Notes: a model not told the origin generated them from the sequence alone. DNA of 64,000 nucleotides from Lachnospiraceae bacterium (GCA_029054245.1 JAIDFQ010000043.1:248001-312000); one strand, 5' to 3'; numbered from the stretch's first letter, positions 43,538-53,425 are shown. Numbers and translations are program-made.

Positions 43538-44779
43538 ATGGAATTGTTGGTACAGATAGGGAAAAATGCAGCGGAAGCGAAATATGAATTACAGATGCTT
43601 AGCGAAGACAGAAAGAACCGTGCACTGTATACAGTGGCACAGGCGTTGATAAACGAAAGCCGCATGATTATTGAAGAAAATGAAAAGGATCTTGTAAGAG
43701 GGGAAGAAAAAGGTATGCATCCTGGCTTGATCGACAGGCTGCGCCTTACACCGGAGCGAATTCAGGGGATGGCAGAGGGGCTTAGGCAGGTGGCAGAGCT
43801 GCCCGATCCAATCGGTGAAATTTTAGAGACCACAGAGCGTCCAAACGGGCTTACAATCGTAAAGCAAAGAGTGCCCATGGGTGTTATCGGCATTATTTAT
43901 GAATCCCGCCCTAATGTGACAGCTGATGCCTTCGGACTTTGTTTTAAGAGCGGCAATGTTGTTATATTAAAAGGAGGAAGCGATGCAATCTGTTCCAACA
44001 TAGCCATTACAAGGGTGATTCAGCATGCGCTTAAGGAAGAGGGCATCACGGAGCATGCCATTGGGCTGATTGAATCTACGGATAGAGCGGTGGTAACGGA
44101 GTTTATGAAGCTCAAAGAGTATGTGGACTTGCTGATCCCAAGAGGCGGAGCAGGTCTTATTCGGAGCGTGGTAGAAAACAGTACCATACCGGTGATTGAG
44201 ACGGGAACGGGAAACTGTCATATTTATGTGGATGAAGAAGCAGATCTTGAGAAAGCGGTACCTATCATTATCAACGCCAAAACCCAGCGAATCGGAGTCT
44301 GCAATGCGTGTGAATCTCTGGTGATTCATGAAGCGGTAACAGATAAGCTGCTTCCGCCGCTTGCCAAGGCGCTTAAGGAATACCAGGTGGAGTTAAGAGG
44401 AGATGAGAAGGTACAGCAGGTAATCGAATGTGTTCCGGCGACGGAAGAAGATTACGGGACAGAATATCTGGATTATATTATTTCACTGAAAGTCGTTTCT
44501 TCTGTGGAAGAAGCCATAGCGCATATTAACCGTTATAATACCCGGCATTCTGAGGCGATTATTACTGAAAATAAAGAAAATGCAGAGAAATTTTTAAACG
44601 GAGTGGATGCCGCGTGCGTTTATGTCAATGCTTCCACAAGGTTTACGGATGGATTTGAATTTGGGTTTGGTGCGGAGATTGGGATTAGTACCCAGAAGCT
44701 TCATGCAAGGGGACCTATGGGCCTTCGGGAGCTTACCTCTTATAAGTATAGGATTATAGGAAATGGGCAGATTCGGTGA
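43538..44779 (+). CDS. proA: Glutamate-5-semialdehyde dehydrogenase
   Basis: The 413-residue protein is ProA-like along its length: [56 protein letters not shown], the active-site Cys in [12 protein letters not shown] and C-terminal [14 protein letters not shown]. It reduces gamma-glutamyl phosphate in proline synthesis. The partner proB is not next to it. The ATG at 43538 (AAGG nine bases upstream) is preferred; the track's ATG at 43529 touches its own ribosome binding site. Confidence 0.95.
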   Translation: MELLVQIGKNAAEAKYELQMLSEDRKNRALYTVAQALINESRMIIEENEKDLVRGEEKGMHPGLIDRLRLTPERIQGMAEGLRQVAELPDPIGEILETTERPNGLTIVKQRVPMGVIGIIYESRPNVTADAFGLCFKSGNVVILKGGSDAICSNIAITRVIQHALKEEGITEHAIGLIESTDRAVVTEFMKLKEYVDLLIPRGGAGLIRSVVENSTIPVIETGTGNCHIYVDEEADLEKAVPIIINAKTQRIGVCNACESLVIHEAVTDKLLPPLAKALKEYQVELRGDEKVQQVIECVPATEEDYGTEYLDYIISLKVVSSVEEAIAHINRYNTRHSEAIITENKENAEKFLNGVDAACVYVNASTRFTDGFEFGFGAEIGISTQKLHARGPMGLRELTSYKYRIIGNGQIR

Positions 44780-44819
44780 TAAAAATTTGTATTAATCATA
44801 GAGGGCGGAGGGTGGGCAT

Positions 44820-45719
44820 ATGACATTACAACAATTAAAATATTTGATAATCGTTGCGGAAAGAGGATCTATTACAGAGGCGGCAAAAGAACTCTATATT
44901 TCTCAGCCGAGTCTTTCTGGTGCAATCAAAGAAGTGGAAAAGGAATCTGGAATAACAATTTTCAGCCGCTGCCGGGCAGGAGTTGCACTTACAAAGGAAG
45001 GTATGGAGTTTTTGGGATATGCAAGACAAGTGGTTCAGCAGATGGAACTTCTGGAATCAAAATATATTGACAAAAAACCTGCAAAACAGAGATTTTGTGT
45101 TTCTACACAGCATTATACCTTCACAACAAATGCATTTGTGGAATTGATACAGCATTTTGGGCAGGAAAGGTTTGAGTTTATTCTAAATGAAGCACAGACG
45201 CACCAGATTATAGAGGATGTGCGCAACAGGTTCAGTGATTTGGGAATCCTGTATCTTTGCAATAGTAATGAAAATGTGCTAAGGAAATTATTTAAAGAAT
45301 ATAGTCTGACCTTTTATGAATTGTTTACAGCGACGCCGCATATTTTTATTGGCAAGGATCACCCGTTGGCAAAATATACATCTGTCAAGCTGGAGGATTT
45401 AAGACCGTATCCCCGGCTTAGTTTTGTGCAGGGAACTTATGAATCTTCTAACTTTTCGGAGGAACTTTTCAGTAATGAACCTGTTGAAAGGAGTATTAAG
45501 GTCAGTGACCGTGCGGCTATTGTCAATCTAATGATTGGACTGGAAGGGTATACGATTTCAAGCGGCATATTCCCCAAATATCTGCAAGGGGACGCTATCG
45601 TTTCTGTTCCGCTTAAGGAAGATGAGGTAATGCATATTGGATATATACTCAATGAGGACAAAGAGTTATCAGAATTGGGAGAGATTTATGTTGAGGCTTT
45701 GAAACAGTATCAGAAATAA
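44820..45719 (+). CDS. LysR-family transcriptional regulator
   Basis: The 299-residue protein has the N-terminal winged helix (MTLQQLKYLIIVAERGSITEAAKELYISQPSLSGAIKEVEKE) and a two-lobe co-inducer domain from about residue 90. It lies upstream of the LysE-type exporter in the same direction, 95 bases apart. Two T-N11-A palindromes in that gap suggest it controls the exporter. The effector is unknown; an amino acid is the natural guess from the neighbour. Confidence 0.92.
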   Translation: MTLQQLKYLIIVAERGSITEAAKELYISQPSLSGAIKEVEKESGITIFSRCRAGVALTKEGMEFLGYARQVVQQMELLESKYIDKKPAKQRFCVSTQHYTFTTNAFVELIQHFGQERFEFILNEAQTHQIIEDVRNRFSDLGILYLCNSNENVLRKLFKEYSLTFYELFTATPHIFIGKDHPLAKYTSVKLEDLRPYPRLSFVQGTYESSNFSEELFSNEPVERSIKVSDRAAIVNLMIGLEGYTISSGIFPKYLQGDAIVSVPLKEDEVMHIGYILNEDKELSELGEIYVEALKQYQK

Positions 45720-45722
45720 AAC

Positions 45723-45790
45723 ATAGGCTCGCCCTATGCAATAGCATAAAAAACAGATATTACCTATTATGTAACGTTCCGTGCTAAGAT
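45723..45790 (+). promoter_or_regulatory. Two LysR-type boxes and extended -10 promoter of the lysE-like gene
   Basis: ATAGG-CTCGC-CCTAT (45723-45737) and TTAC-CTATTAT-GTAA (45760-45774) each contain T-N11-A within an inverted repeat, with centres 37 bases apart. TGC-TAAGAT (-10 at 45785-45790) has no good -35, as expected for an activator-dependent promoter. Confidence 0.55.
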
Positions 45791-45814
45791 ATAGAAACGG
45801 AAAGGAGGCAAAAA

Positions 45815-46399
45815 ATGCCGGGTTATGTATTAGGTAATTTTTTTATTTATTCTTTTATTAATGCTTTTACGCCGGGACCGGGAAATATTCTGGCGTTAAA
45901 TACAGTAACGAATTATGGATATAAAAAAGGAAGGCCGCTTTTTGTGGGGATCTTTGCAGGATATTATGTTGTGCAGATCCTATGTGCTGTCTTCGTATTT
46001 GGTTTGAGTACCTTTTTGCCAGATGTGCTTGGTATTATGAAATATATAGGCGCTGCTTATATTTCATGGCTGGCAGTTCATATTGCATTAAGCAGACCAA
46101 CTACAGATACTGTGGAAAAATGTGCATCATTTATGAAAGGATTTTTACTGCAGTTTGTCAATGTTAAAATTTATTTATTTGGAATTACTGCATTGACAGG
46201 ATATATTACGGATTATAGCGTATCTATATGGGTCTTGCTTTTGTTTGAGATTGTCATTGCTACGATTGGATCGATCGCCACTTTAACTTGGGTTTTAATG
46301 GGGGTGCTCATACAGAAAGCATATCAGAAATATTACAGGGCAATTAACATTATCCTCGCGTTAACTCTATTAGAGTGCGTATATAGTATGTTGAAATGA
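45815..46399 (+). CDS. LysE/RhtB-family amino acid exporter
   Basis: The 194-residue protein has about six membrane helices and the family signature FTPGPGNILALNTVTNYGYKKG near the N terminus. Such proteins export amino acids. AAAGGAGG precedes the ATG. Base composition is more AT-rich than the neighbouring housekeeping genes. Substrate unknown; the LysR gene next door is the likely regulator. Confidence 0.88.
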   Translation: MPGYVLGNFFIYSFINAFTPGPGNILALNTVTNYGYKKGRPLFVGIFAGYYVVQILCAVFVFGLSTFLPDVLGIMKYIGAAYISWLAVHIALSRPTTDTVEKCASFMKGFLLQFVNVKIYLFGITALTGYITDYSVSIWVLLLFEIVIATIGSIATLTWVLMGVLIQKAYQKYYRAINIILALTLLECVYSMLK

Positions 46400-46463
46400 G
46401 GAAAGGGATGCTGTCAGAAAGGGTAGACTGGAGGCAAAATATATTTTTGAAAGGGAAAGTAAA

Positions 46464-47615
46464 ATGTGTATGAAAAAAATTCTTTTAGCGACGCCTACCA
46501 TGCATGCAAAGGAGCAGCAGTATATTCAAAAGGCGTTTGAAACAAACTGGATTGCGCCATTAGGACCGAATGTAGATGAATTTGAGGATAAAGTGGCAGC
46601 TTACGTGGGAGTATCTTCTTCTGCGGCGCTTTCGTCTGGAACTGCAGCACTGCACCTGTCGGTTATTCTATCAGGCGTGAAGGAAAATGATATTGTGTTT
46701 GTTCCCTCACTGACCTTTGCAGCAAGTGTTAATCCGGTTAGATATGAAAATGCAGTTCCCGTTTTTATTGATTCGGAGCGTGAGACATGGAATATGGATG
46801 CAAAGGCATTAAGGAAGGCGTTTGAAAAATATCCGCATCCGGCGGCTGTTATGGTTGTGCATTTATATGGCACATCAGCAAATATGGATGAAATATGTGC
46901 TATTTGTAAGGAACATAATGTGCCATTAATAGAAGATGCGGCGGAATCGTTAGGCACGACTTATAAAGGGAAAATGACAGGTACTTTCGGAGATTATGGG
47001 ATTTATTCATTTAATGGAAACAAAATTATTACAACTTCGGGAGGAGGCGCACTTGTTGCGCAGAAGGAAAAAGATGTGGGTAAAGCTCGATTCTTGTCCA
47101 AACAGGCGCGCGATCCTGCCAGGCATTATCAACATTCCACGATTGGCTATAATTACAGGATGTCAAATGTTGTTGCCGGAATAGGGTGTGGGCAGATGCA
47201 GTATATTGAGGAACATATACAAAAGAAGCACGAAATCTATAAAGCGTATAAAGAAGCGTTTTCTGATATCGAAGAAATAGAAATGAATCCGTTAAACAAG
47301 GAAGGCGTTGACAACAATTGGCTTTCCTGTATGACGATTTCAATTGACAGCAATGTAACACCTACGCAGGTAATGGATGCCTTAGAAGCTGAAGGTATTG
47401 AAACAAGACCTATATGGAAGCCGATGCATATGCAGCCTGTGTTTAAAGAATACGATTTTATTCAAGTGGAGAATGGGAGGAGCGTAAGCGAAGATATTCT
47501 TAACAGAGGACTCTGTCTGCCAAGTGATATTAAAAATACAAAAGAGGATATGGAGCGAATTATTAAAATTGTGAGGGATCAGTTCCGGCAAGCTACACCC
47601 ACTAATGGATTATGA
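46464..47615 (+). CDS. DegT/DnrJ/EryC1-family aminotransferase
   Basis: The 383-residue PLP enzyme has SSGTAALHLSVILSGV for cofactor phosphate, VHLYGTSANMDEI, EDAAESLGTTYKG and the PLP Lys in SFNGNKIITTSGGG. Its pattern (TPTMHAKEQQYIQKAFETNWIAPLGPNVDEFE) is that of sugar-nucleotide aminotransferases such as PglE. No sugar dehydratase, acetyltransferase or glycosyltransferase gene lies beside it, so the pathway is not evident. It lies 64 bases after the exporter and is followed by a long hairpin. Confidence 0.88.
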   Translation: MCMKKILLATPTMHAKEQQYIQKAFETNWIAPLGPNVDEFEDKVAAYVGVSSSAALSSGTAALHLSVILSGVKENDIVFVPSLTFAASVNPVRYENAVPVFIDSERETWNMDAKALRKAFEKYPHPAAVMVVHLYGTSANMDEICAICKEHNVPLIEDAAESLGTTYKGKMTGTFGDYGIYSFNGNKIITTSGGGALVAQKEKDVGKARFLSKQARDPARHYQHSTIGYNYRMSNVVAGIGCGQMQYIEEHIQKKHEIYKAYKEAFSDIEEIEMNPLNKEGVDNNWLSCMTISIDSNVTPTQVMDALEAEGIETRPIWKPMHMQPVFKEYDFIQVENGRSVSEDILNRGLCLPSDIKNTKEDMERIIKIVRDQFRQATPTNGL

Positions 47616-47681
47616 AGCTCCGGGAATTTATTTCATACAACTGGAGGGAGAAAGTCATTGGGACTATTTAAATAAAATCAA

Positions 47682-47750
47682 AAAGGAAGAAAAATCCATC
47701 TGGGAAATCAAAGATTAAAAAATCGATTTACAGGGGATTCTTCTTCCTTT
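47682..47750. terminator. Long-stem hairpin between convergent genes, likely bidirectional terminator
   Basis: AAAGGAAGAAAAATCC (47682-47697) pairs with GGATTCTTCTTCCTTT (47735-47750), one mismatch in 16 bp, with a 37-base loop. It lies between the aminotransferase (+) and potD (-). The 3' arm is T-rich for the plus strand and the 5' arm is T-rich for the minus strand. Confidence 0.5.
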
Positions 47751-47774
47751 ATGTTAAGGGGAAAAGCAGATTGT

Positions 47775-48833
47775 TTAGTCTGATTTAACTTCTTTCCATA
47801 AATTATTATAAAGTTCATCACCTTCAGCGCCTAAATATTGGAAGGTTTCCAGATTTTCGTATTGGCTTAAATCGGGAAAAGCAATCTTGGAATTGCGGAT
47901 ATCTTCATCCTCAATCAGAGCTTGTGCGGCAGTGTTAGGAGTGGAGTAGGTAATATACTCAAAATTCATAAGTGCAATGTCCGCGCGGCACATAAAATTG
48001 ATGAAGGCTTCTGCATTTTCTTTGTTTGGCGCATTTTTAGGGATGACCCAGGAATCAATCCACACATTTGTACCTTCTTTGGGAATGACATATTCCAAAT
48101 CTGTGTTTTCCCGCTGGGTGTAAATTGCTTCACCGGAATAAATGACGCCAAGGGCAGCCTCACCGCCGATCATTTTGTCACGCACCTGATCAATCACATA
48201 TGCCTGAACCAGCGGTTTTTGCTCAATTAAAGCATTTTTGGCAATTTCAAGTTCGTTTTCGTTTAATGTATTCATGGAATATTTGTTTAGTTTTAAGGAA
48301 ACCATGAAGGCATCTCTGACAGAATCCTGCATCAGAATATTGTCGGCATATTTTTCATCCCAAAGGACGGACCAGCTGTCAATGGGACCATCCACCATGG
48401 TCTTATTGTAGAGAATGCCCACGGTGCCAAAACAGTAGGGAACGGAATATTTGTTTTCAGGATCAAATTCTTTGGACTGGTCAAAGTATTGCTGACCGAT
48501 ATTTTTCATGTTTGGAATGTTGTCAAAGTTGATTTCCGCAAGCAGATCGTTATCAATCATCTTTTGAATCATGTAATCGGAGGGGCAGATGACATCATAC
48601 GCAGTAGCGCCAGCTTCTACCTTGGGGTACATGATTTCATTGGTCTCAAATTCATCATAAATGACTTTGATGCCGGTTTCTTCTTCAAACATGGAAATGG
48701 TCTCAGGGTCAATATATTCTCCCCAGTTGTAAACGATGACCTCGCCGTTTTCGCCGCCAGAGCTGCCACATCCGGTTAAGAGGGCAGATAAAACGGTACT
48801 AACAATCAAAATAGAACAACTTATTTTTTTCAT
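47775..48833 (-). CDS. potD: Spermidine/putrescine-binding lipoprotein PotD
   Basis: The 352-residue protein has a lipoprotein signal peptide with lipobox LLTGC (Cys about 22). A PotD/PotF-type periplasmic-binding fold follows: VYNWGEYIDPETISMFEEETGIKV, YDVICPSDYMI, YSVPYCFGTVGILYNK, WIDSWVIPK. It captures polyamines for the PotABC transporter encoded upstream in the same operon. AAAGGAG lies before the ATG, 11 bases after potC. The Trp/Tyr/Asp binding-site features of the family are present but do not tell spermidine from putrescine. Confidence 0.93.
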   Translation of the reverse strand: MKKISCSILIVSTVLSALLTGCGSSGGENGEVIVYNWGEYIDPETISMFEEETGIKVIYDEFETNEIMYPKVEAGATAYDVICPSDYMIQKMIDNDLLAEINFDNIPNMKNIGQQYFDQSKEFDPENKYSVPYCFGTVGILYNKTMVDGPIDSWSVLWDEKYADNILMQDSVRDAFMVSLKLNKYSMNTLNENELEIAKNALIEQKPLVQAYVIDQVRDKMIGGEAALGVIYSGEAIYTQRENTDLEYVIPKEGTNVWIDSWVIPKNAPNKENAEAFINFMCRADIALMNFEYITYSTPNTAAQALIEDEDIRNSKIAFPDLSQYENLETFQYLGAEGDELYNNLWKEVKSD

Positions 48834-48844
48834 TTCTTACTCCT

Positions 48845-49636
48845 TTAAAAAGTATTCTTTTTCATTTTTTTATTTTCGGAAGGCGCTTTGTTGACTAAGA
48901 GCAAAAGAACCAGCACCGTCACAAATATGATTGTGGAAAGCGCATACATTTCCGGTTTGATTCCCTTTTTTACCTCTGTATAAATTTTGGTGGAAAGGGT
49001 GTCCACACCGGCGCCCTTGGTAAAGTGGGTAATAATAAAATCATCCAGGGACATAGTAAATGCCATTAAAAATCCAGAAAGCACACCAGGTAGGATATCA
49101 GGGAAAACCACCTTGAAAAATCCACATATGGGACCTGCGCCTAGATCCAGGGCAGCTTCGTATGTATGCGGGTTCAACTGCTTCATTCTGGGCATGACGC
49201 TCAAAATCACATAAGGGATACAGAACGTGATGTGGGAAAGCAGGATTGTTTCCATCCCAAAACGAAGCCCCATGCTGATAAAAAGCAGCATAAAAGAGAT
49301 CCCTGTTACGATATCGGCGTTGAGCATGGGGATGTTGGTAATGCCAATGACCACCGTTCTTGCCCGTTTCTTCAGATTCATAATAGAGATGCAGGCAATG
49401 GTGCCGATTACGGTAGCAATGGCGGATGCGGTAAAGGCAATGAACAGCGTGTTGAACAATGCCTGCAAAATTTCATCATTCTGAAATAACGCGCCATACC
49501 ATTTCAGCGTCAGCCCTCCCCATTTTGCGCGGGTCCTGCTGGCATTGAAAGACAGCACGATAAGCGTGACGATAGGGGCGTACAGGAAAACGAATATTAA
49601 AATGATATATAGTTTTTTGACAGTATTTTTTATCAT
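48845..49636 (-). CDS. potC: Polyamine ABC transporter permease PotC
   Basis: The 263-residue permease has six membrane helices. The ABC-coupling EAA loop is near YEAALDLGAGPICGFFKVVFPDILPGVLSG, and MSLDDFIITHFTKGAGVDTLSTKIY is typical of PotC/YdcV. Its start overlaps the potB stop by 4 bases (ATGA). The order regulator-potA-potB-potC-potD is the standard one. Confidence 0.93.
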   Translation of the reverse strand: MIKNTVKKLYIILIFVFLYAPIVTLIVLSFNASRTRAKWGGLTLKWYGALFQNDEILQALFNTLFIAFTASAIATVIGTIACISIMNLKKRARTVVIGITNIPMLNADIVTGISFMLLFISMGLRFGMETILLSHITFCIPYVILSVMPRMKQLNPHTYEAALDLGAGPICGFFKVVFPDILPGVLSGFLMAFTMSLDDFIITHFTKGAGVDTLSTKIYTEVKKGIKPEMYALSTIIFVTVLVLLLLVNKAPSENKKMKKNTF

Positions 49637-50448
49637 AGGACAGAGCCCTCCCCATCTTTGTCAAAAATGGAAGAGATGACCATATTTACAATGATGAACA
49701 GCATAAGCACGATGGATAGCCCGCTTCCCAAATGCCAATTGCCTGCCTGGGTAAATTCTTCCTCCACCACATTGCCGATCAACAGAATCTTGCTTCCGCC
49801 TAACAGCTTACTGATTACGAAGGTGGTAAGAGCGGGGATGAAGACCATTGTGATTCCGCTGATGATACCAGGCAGCGTAAGCGGCAGGGTGACTTTGGCA
49901 AATACCTGCAGCCCGTTTGCGCCTAAATCTCTGGCTGCATTGATCACATTCGGATCGATTTTTACCAGAGAGTTGTAAATGGGCAGAACCATAAAGGGCA
50001 AAAAGTTGTAAACCATGCCCAGCACAATGGCGTAGGGCGTGTTGATGATTGTAAGGGCAGGCAGATGTAAAAACGAAAGAATGTTGTTTATGACCCCAGT
50101 CTTTTCAAGCAAGGTCTGCCATGCAAGGGTGCGGAGCAAAAAGTTCATCCACATGGGAAGGATGAAAATCAGCACGATAAAGCTGTGCTGGTTCACGTTC
50201 AACCCGCATAAGATCATTGCCAGAGGATACGCAAGGACAAGGCAGATCAGGGTGGAGATAAGAGATAAGCCTAAGGCAAGATAAAGTGCTTTTACGTGCT
50301 CCGGCGTGGAGATTGCTATTATATTTTCCAGGGTAAAGGCACCGCTTTTATCGGTAAATCCATAGTAAAACACCATGCACAAGGGGATGATGATAAATAC
50401 GACAGACCAGATAAAGTAGGGAGTGCCTAACAATTTTTTCTTATTCAT
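49633..50448 (-). CDS. potB: Polyamine ABC transporter permease PotB
   Basis: The 271-residue permease has six membrane helices and the EAA-loop segment [29 protein letters not shown]. The start at 50448 ([14 protein letters not shown]) overlaps the potA stop by 8 bases (ATGAATAA), with AGGAGG 11 bases upstream. The track's start at 50469 would place that AGGAGG inside the coding region. Confidence 0.92.
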   Translation of the reverse strand: MNKKKLLGTPYFIWSVVFIIIPLCMVFYYGFTDKSGAFTLENIIAISTPEHVKALYLALGLSLISTLICLVLAYPLAMILCGLNVNQHSFIVLIFILPMWMNFLLRTLAWQTLLEKTGVINNILSFLHLPALTIINTPYAIVLGMVYNFLPFMVLPIYNSLVKIDPNVINAARDLGANGLQVFAKVTLPLTLPGIISGITMVFIPALTTFVISKLLGGSKILLIGNVVEEEFTQAGNWHLGSGLSIVLMLFIIVNMVISSIFDKDGEGSVL

Positions 50449-51514
50449 TGACGCCCACAGCCTCCTCATCTTCAGAAGCAGGTTTATTCATGATCTGGAT
50501 ATTAAAGGGATCCACATCGATTCCAACTTCCGTGCCCACAGGGAACATGCCGGTGGAATGAACCAGCCACTCATAGCCTGCGGCAGTGACTTCCATCTCA
50601 TAATGAACGCCCTTAAAAATCAGATGGGTTACAGTTCCTGTCATTTTTCCTTTGGCAGGAGAAGAGAGGATGACATCCTCGGGCCGGATCACCACATCTA
50701 CAGGTTTGTTACATCCAAAGCCGGTATCGACGCAGGGAAATCTGGTGCCTAAAATCTCTACCAGCTTATCCTCGATCATCGTAGAGCTGATAATGTTGCT
50801 GTCGCCGATAAAGTCGGCAACAAAGGCATTTTCTGGTTCATTGTATATTTTTTCGGGTGTACCGATCTGTTGTATGTAGCCTTGATTCATGACGACGATG
50901 GTGTCAGACATGGTGAGAGCTTCTTCCTGGTCGTGGGTTACATAGATAAAGGTAATGCCAAGTTCATTTTTCAGCCGAATCAATTCATACTGCATATCTT
51001 GGCGCAGCTTTAAGTCGAGCGCGCCTAAGGGCTCATCTAAAAGGAGAACCTTCGGCTCGTTGACGATAGCGCGGGCAATGGCGATACGCTGCTGCTGGCC
51101 GCCGCTTAGAGAATCGGGCATTCGATTTTCAAAACCTTCCAGATTAACCAGCTTTAAAGCATATTTGATTTTATCATTTATGTAAGTTTTGCTTTTATTT
51201 TTAATTTTAAGTCCGAACGCAATGTTTTCGGCAATGGTCATATGAGTAAAAAGCGCATATTTTTGAAAGACAGTGTTCAACTGACGCTTATTGGGGGGAA
51301 GTTTTGTAATGTCGCTTCCATCAAAGATGACGCTGCCCGTATCAGGTGACTCGAATCCTCCCAAAATACGCAGCGTAGTTGTTTTGCCGCACCCGCTGGG
51401 ACCAAGCAGGGTGAGAAATTCATTTTCACGGATATATAAATTTAAATCGTCCAGAACCATTTGACCGTCAAAGGATTTACTGATATTTTTGAGATCAATT
51501 AATATTTTATTCAT
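50441..51514 (-). CDS. potA: Polyamine ABC transporter ATPase PotA
   Basis: The 357-residue protein has Walker [18 protein letters not shown]-loop, signature [16 protein letters not shown], Walker [13 protein letters not shown] and a C-terminal TOBE domain (about 275-350). It powers the PotBC permease. The ATG at 51514 lies six bases after GGAGG; the GTG at 51535 in the track is not needed. It starts 22 bases after the regulator gene ends, so regulator and transporter share a transcript. Confidence 0.95.
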   Translation of the reverse strand: MNKILIDLKNISKSFDGQMVLDDLNLYIRENEFLTLLGPSGCGKTTTLRILGGFESPDTGSVIFDGSDITKLPPNKRQLNTVFQKYALFTHMTIAENIAFGLKIKNKSKTYINDKIKYALKLVNLEGFENRMPDSLSGGQQQRIAIARAIVNEPKVLLLDEPLGALDLKLRQDMQYELIRLKNELGITFIYVTHDQEEALTMSDTIVVMNQGYIQQIGTPEKIYNEPENAFVADFIGDSNIISSTMIEDKLVEILGTRFPCVDTGFGCNKPVDVVIRPEDVILSSPAKGKMTGTVTHLIFKGVHYEMEVTAAGYEWLVHSTGMFPVGTEVGIDVDPFNIQIMNKPASEDEEAVGVNE

Positions 51515-51536
51515 AAAAATCCTCCATTCTAACACA

Positions 51537-52088
51537 TTAAAAGCTGGGAGGGCTGCTTACCCAGATTAGGACGGCGCCCGTTTTGTTATCTGCTTTCAAA
51601 TAGTGGGATCGCTTTGCCGTAAAATAAAACGATTCCCCTTTTTTGACCTTTATGGTTCTCGTACCGAGAATCAAAGAAACGCTGCCGGATATGACATACC
51701 CAAACTCTTCCCCTTCATGGGGATTATCAGGATAAGTGCTTCCGCCGGGAGATAAGGATAACCGTATGGGTTCCATCATATTTTTTTGGGCGTTTGGAAT
51801 GATCCATTCAATTTTATTTTTTAGTTCTTCATCTATTTTCTCAAAATAATCGGTTTCTTTAAAAGAAATCTGTGTATCTTCTGAATCGTTAAAAAATTCC
51901 TTGAGGTCGGTACCGAGGCACTGAAGGATATCCATAAGGGTGGTGATGGAGGGGGAGGTTAAGTCCCGCTCCAGCTGTGAAATGAAGCCTTTTGATAACT
52001 CACAGCGGTCCGCCAGCTCCTCCTGCGTTAATCCTTTCTGGCAACGCAGATCTTTGATTTTATTTCCAATATTGATTCCATTATTCAT
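51537..52088 (-). CDS. XRE-type regulator with cupin domain (PuuR-like)
   Basis: The 183-residue protein has an N-terminal helix-turn-helix (about 8-65; [38 protein letters not shown]) and a C-terminal cupin (about 105-180; [32 protein letters not shown], and later [13 protein letters not shown]). This layout is shared with PuuR and other polyamine or amino-acid regulators. As the first gene of the pot operon, with an inverted repeat right after the promoter, it very likely represses its own operon and senses a small molecule, plausibly a polyamine. Confidence 0.9.
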   Translation of the reverse strand: MNNGINIGNKIKDLRCQKGLTQEELADRCELSKGFISQLERDLTSPSITTLMDILQCLGTDLKEFFNDSEDTQISFKETDYFEKIDEELKNKIEWIIPNAQKNMMEPIRLSLSPGGSTYPDNPHEGEEFGYVISGSVSLILGTRTIKVKKGESFYFTAKRSHYLKADNKTGAVLIWVSSPPSF

Positions 52089-52121
52089 AAAAATGCCCGT
52101 CTTCCTGAATGCTAATTATAA

Positions 52122-52186
52122 TAAACTGAAAGTTTAGTAAAACTAAACACTGATTTTCATTATACAGATAAGAAAGGGAATGTCAA
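52122..52186 (-). promoter_or_regulatory. Promoter and operator of the pot operon
   Basis: On the minus strand: TTGACA (52186-52181), 16-base spacer, TATAAT (52164-52159). Just downstream of the expected start is GTTTAG-TAAAA-CTAAAC (52132-52148), with a third half-site TAAACT at 52122-52127. This is a good place for an autorepressor to bind. Confidence 0.65.
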
Positions 52187-52265
52187 TATAAAATATAAAT
52201 AAATTTTTAAGCCATGCGATGAGGAAACGTGCATACATTTTTCATGGCATGAAAAGTTTCTTTTA

Positions 52266-52294
52266 TTGTGTGGAAAAATAACCTGTGCTATAAT
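52266..52294 (+). promoter_or_regulatory. Promoter of the lactonase-like gene
   Basis: TTGTGT at 52266-52271, 17-base spacer ending in TGC (extended -10), TATAAT at 52289-52294, 57 bases before the start codon. Confidence 0.55.
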
Positions 52295-52350
52295 AGAAGT
52301 GTTCATAGGTTATCAGCAATTTATCAAAATAGAGTTAAGAGGGAAGCAGT

Positions 52351-53412
52351 ATGGGAAAAGAAAAGTATGTGGCATATGTATCCACTTATACGTCAGGGCA
52401 TGAGAGCAGTTTTGGTATTCGGATTTATGATGTGGATATGGAAAATGGAAGATTCTCTGAGAAGAATCAGGTAAAAATAACAAATTCTTCTTATGTGACA
52501 ATATCCCACAACCGCAGGTATCTGTATTCCATCACGGATTTTGGTGTGGAATCTTACAAGATATTGGAGGACGGAAGTCTTGAGGTGGTCAATCATGCAT
52601 CGATCAACGGTATGAGGGGATGTTATTTATCCACGGATTATGAAGATAAATTTCTTTTTGTGGCTGGGTATCATGATGCGAAATTGACAGTTCTCCGGGT
52701 TGAGGAAAATGGAGCCATTGGAGAGATAACCGATGAGATTTTCCATAAAGGGCTTGGAAGCATTGCAGAAAGAAATTTCAGACCTCACATCAATTGCGTG
52801 AAGATGACCAGAGACAATAAATTTTTGTGTGCGGCAGATTTAGGCATGGATCATGTGGTGGTGTATGAACTGAATCATGTAAGCGGAAGGCTGCGCCAGG
52901 TAGATATCATTAGGAGTGAGCAGGAATCCGCACCGCGTCATTTGAAATTTTCAAAGGACGGCAGATTTTTGTATATTGTGCATGAATTAAAAAATTATAT
53001 TGATGTGTATACCTATTCCATTGATGAGCATGGAAATCCGGTTTTTGATAAGATTCAGAATATTTCCACCTTGAATACGTATCATGCGGGTGGGTCAGCC
53101 GCCAGTGCGCTTACATTCTCGGAAGACTTTCAGTATCTTTGCAGTTCCAATGCTGGAGATAACAGTGTGATTGTTTACTCTATCGATCAGGAAACAGGGT
53201 TTTTAAAAAAGATATTCTGTCTGCCGGTCAGTGGCGATTATCCCAAGGATGCGTCGCTGTTCCCAGATAACAGGCATCTGGTTTCATTAAATCATGAGTC
53301 TGATTCCATGACATTTTTCAATGTGGACATGAAAAAAGGAACTCTTATCATGAATGGAAAAGAAATGGAAGTGGATCAGCCGAATTGCATTATCTTTTAC
53401 CGTTTGAAATGA
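52351..53412 (+). CDS. Lactonase-family seven-bladed beta-propeller protein
   Basis: The 353-residue protein is of the 6-phosphogluconolactonase (YbhE/Pgl-like) propeller family, beginning YVAYVSTYTSGHESSFGIRIYDVD. Blades follow with repeated DNKFLCAADLGMDHVVVYE and SKDGRFLYIVHELKNYIDVYTY motifs, and the end is PNCIIFYRL. Members hydrolyse 6-phosphogluconolactone or other lactones; in organisms without a full oxidative pentose phosphate pathway the substrate is uncertain. No signal peptide. GAGGG precedes the ATG. A perfect terminator follows. Confidence 0.85.
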   Translation: MGKEKYVAYVSTYTSGHESSFGIRIYDVDMENGRFSEKNQVKITNSSYVTISHNRRYLYSITDFGVESYKILEDGSLEVVNHASINGMRGCYLSTDYEDKFLFVAGYHDAKLTVLRVEENGAIGEITDEIFHKGLGSIAERNFRPHINCVKMTRDNKFLCAADLGMDHVVVYELNHVSGRLRQVDIIRSEQESAPRHLKFSKDGRFLYIVHELKNYIDVYTYSIDEHGNPVFDKIQNISTLNTYHAGGSAASALTFSEDFQYLCSSNAGDNSVIVYSIDQETGFLKKIFCLPVSGDYPKDASLFPDNRHLVSLNHESDSMTFFNVDMKKGTLIMNGKEMEVDQPNCIIFYRLK

Positions 53413-53425
53413 ACAGATAATAAGG

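Noticed and set aside
47605-47718. Small ORF MDYEAPGIYFIQLEGES... (37 codons) after the aminotransferase
   Set aside because: It begins inside the upstream gene, has no ribosome binding site, and its second half is the 5' arm of the terminator hairpin; most likely chance.
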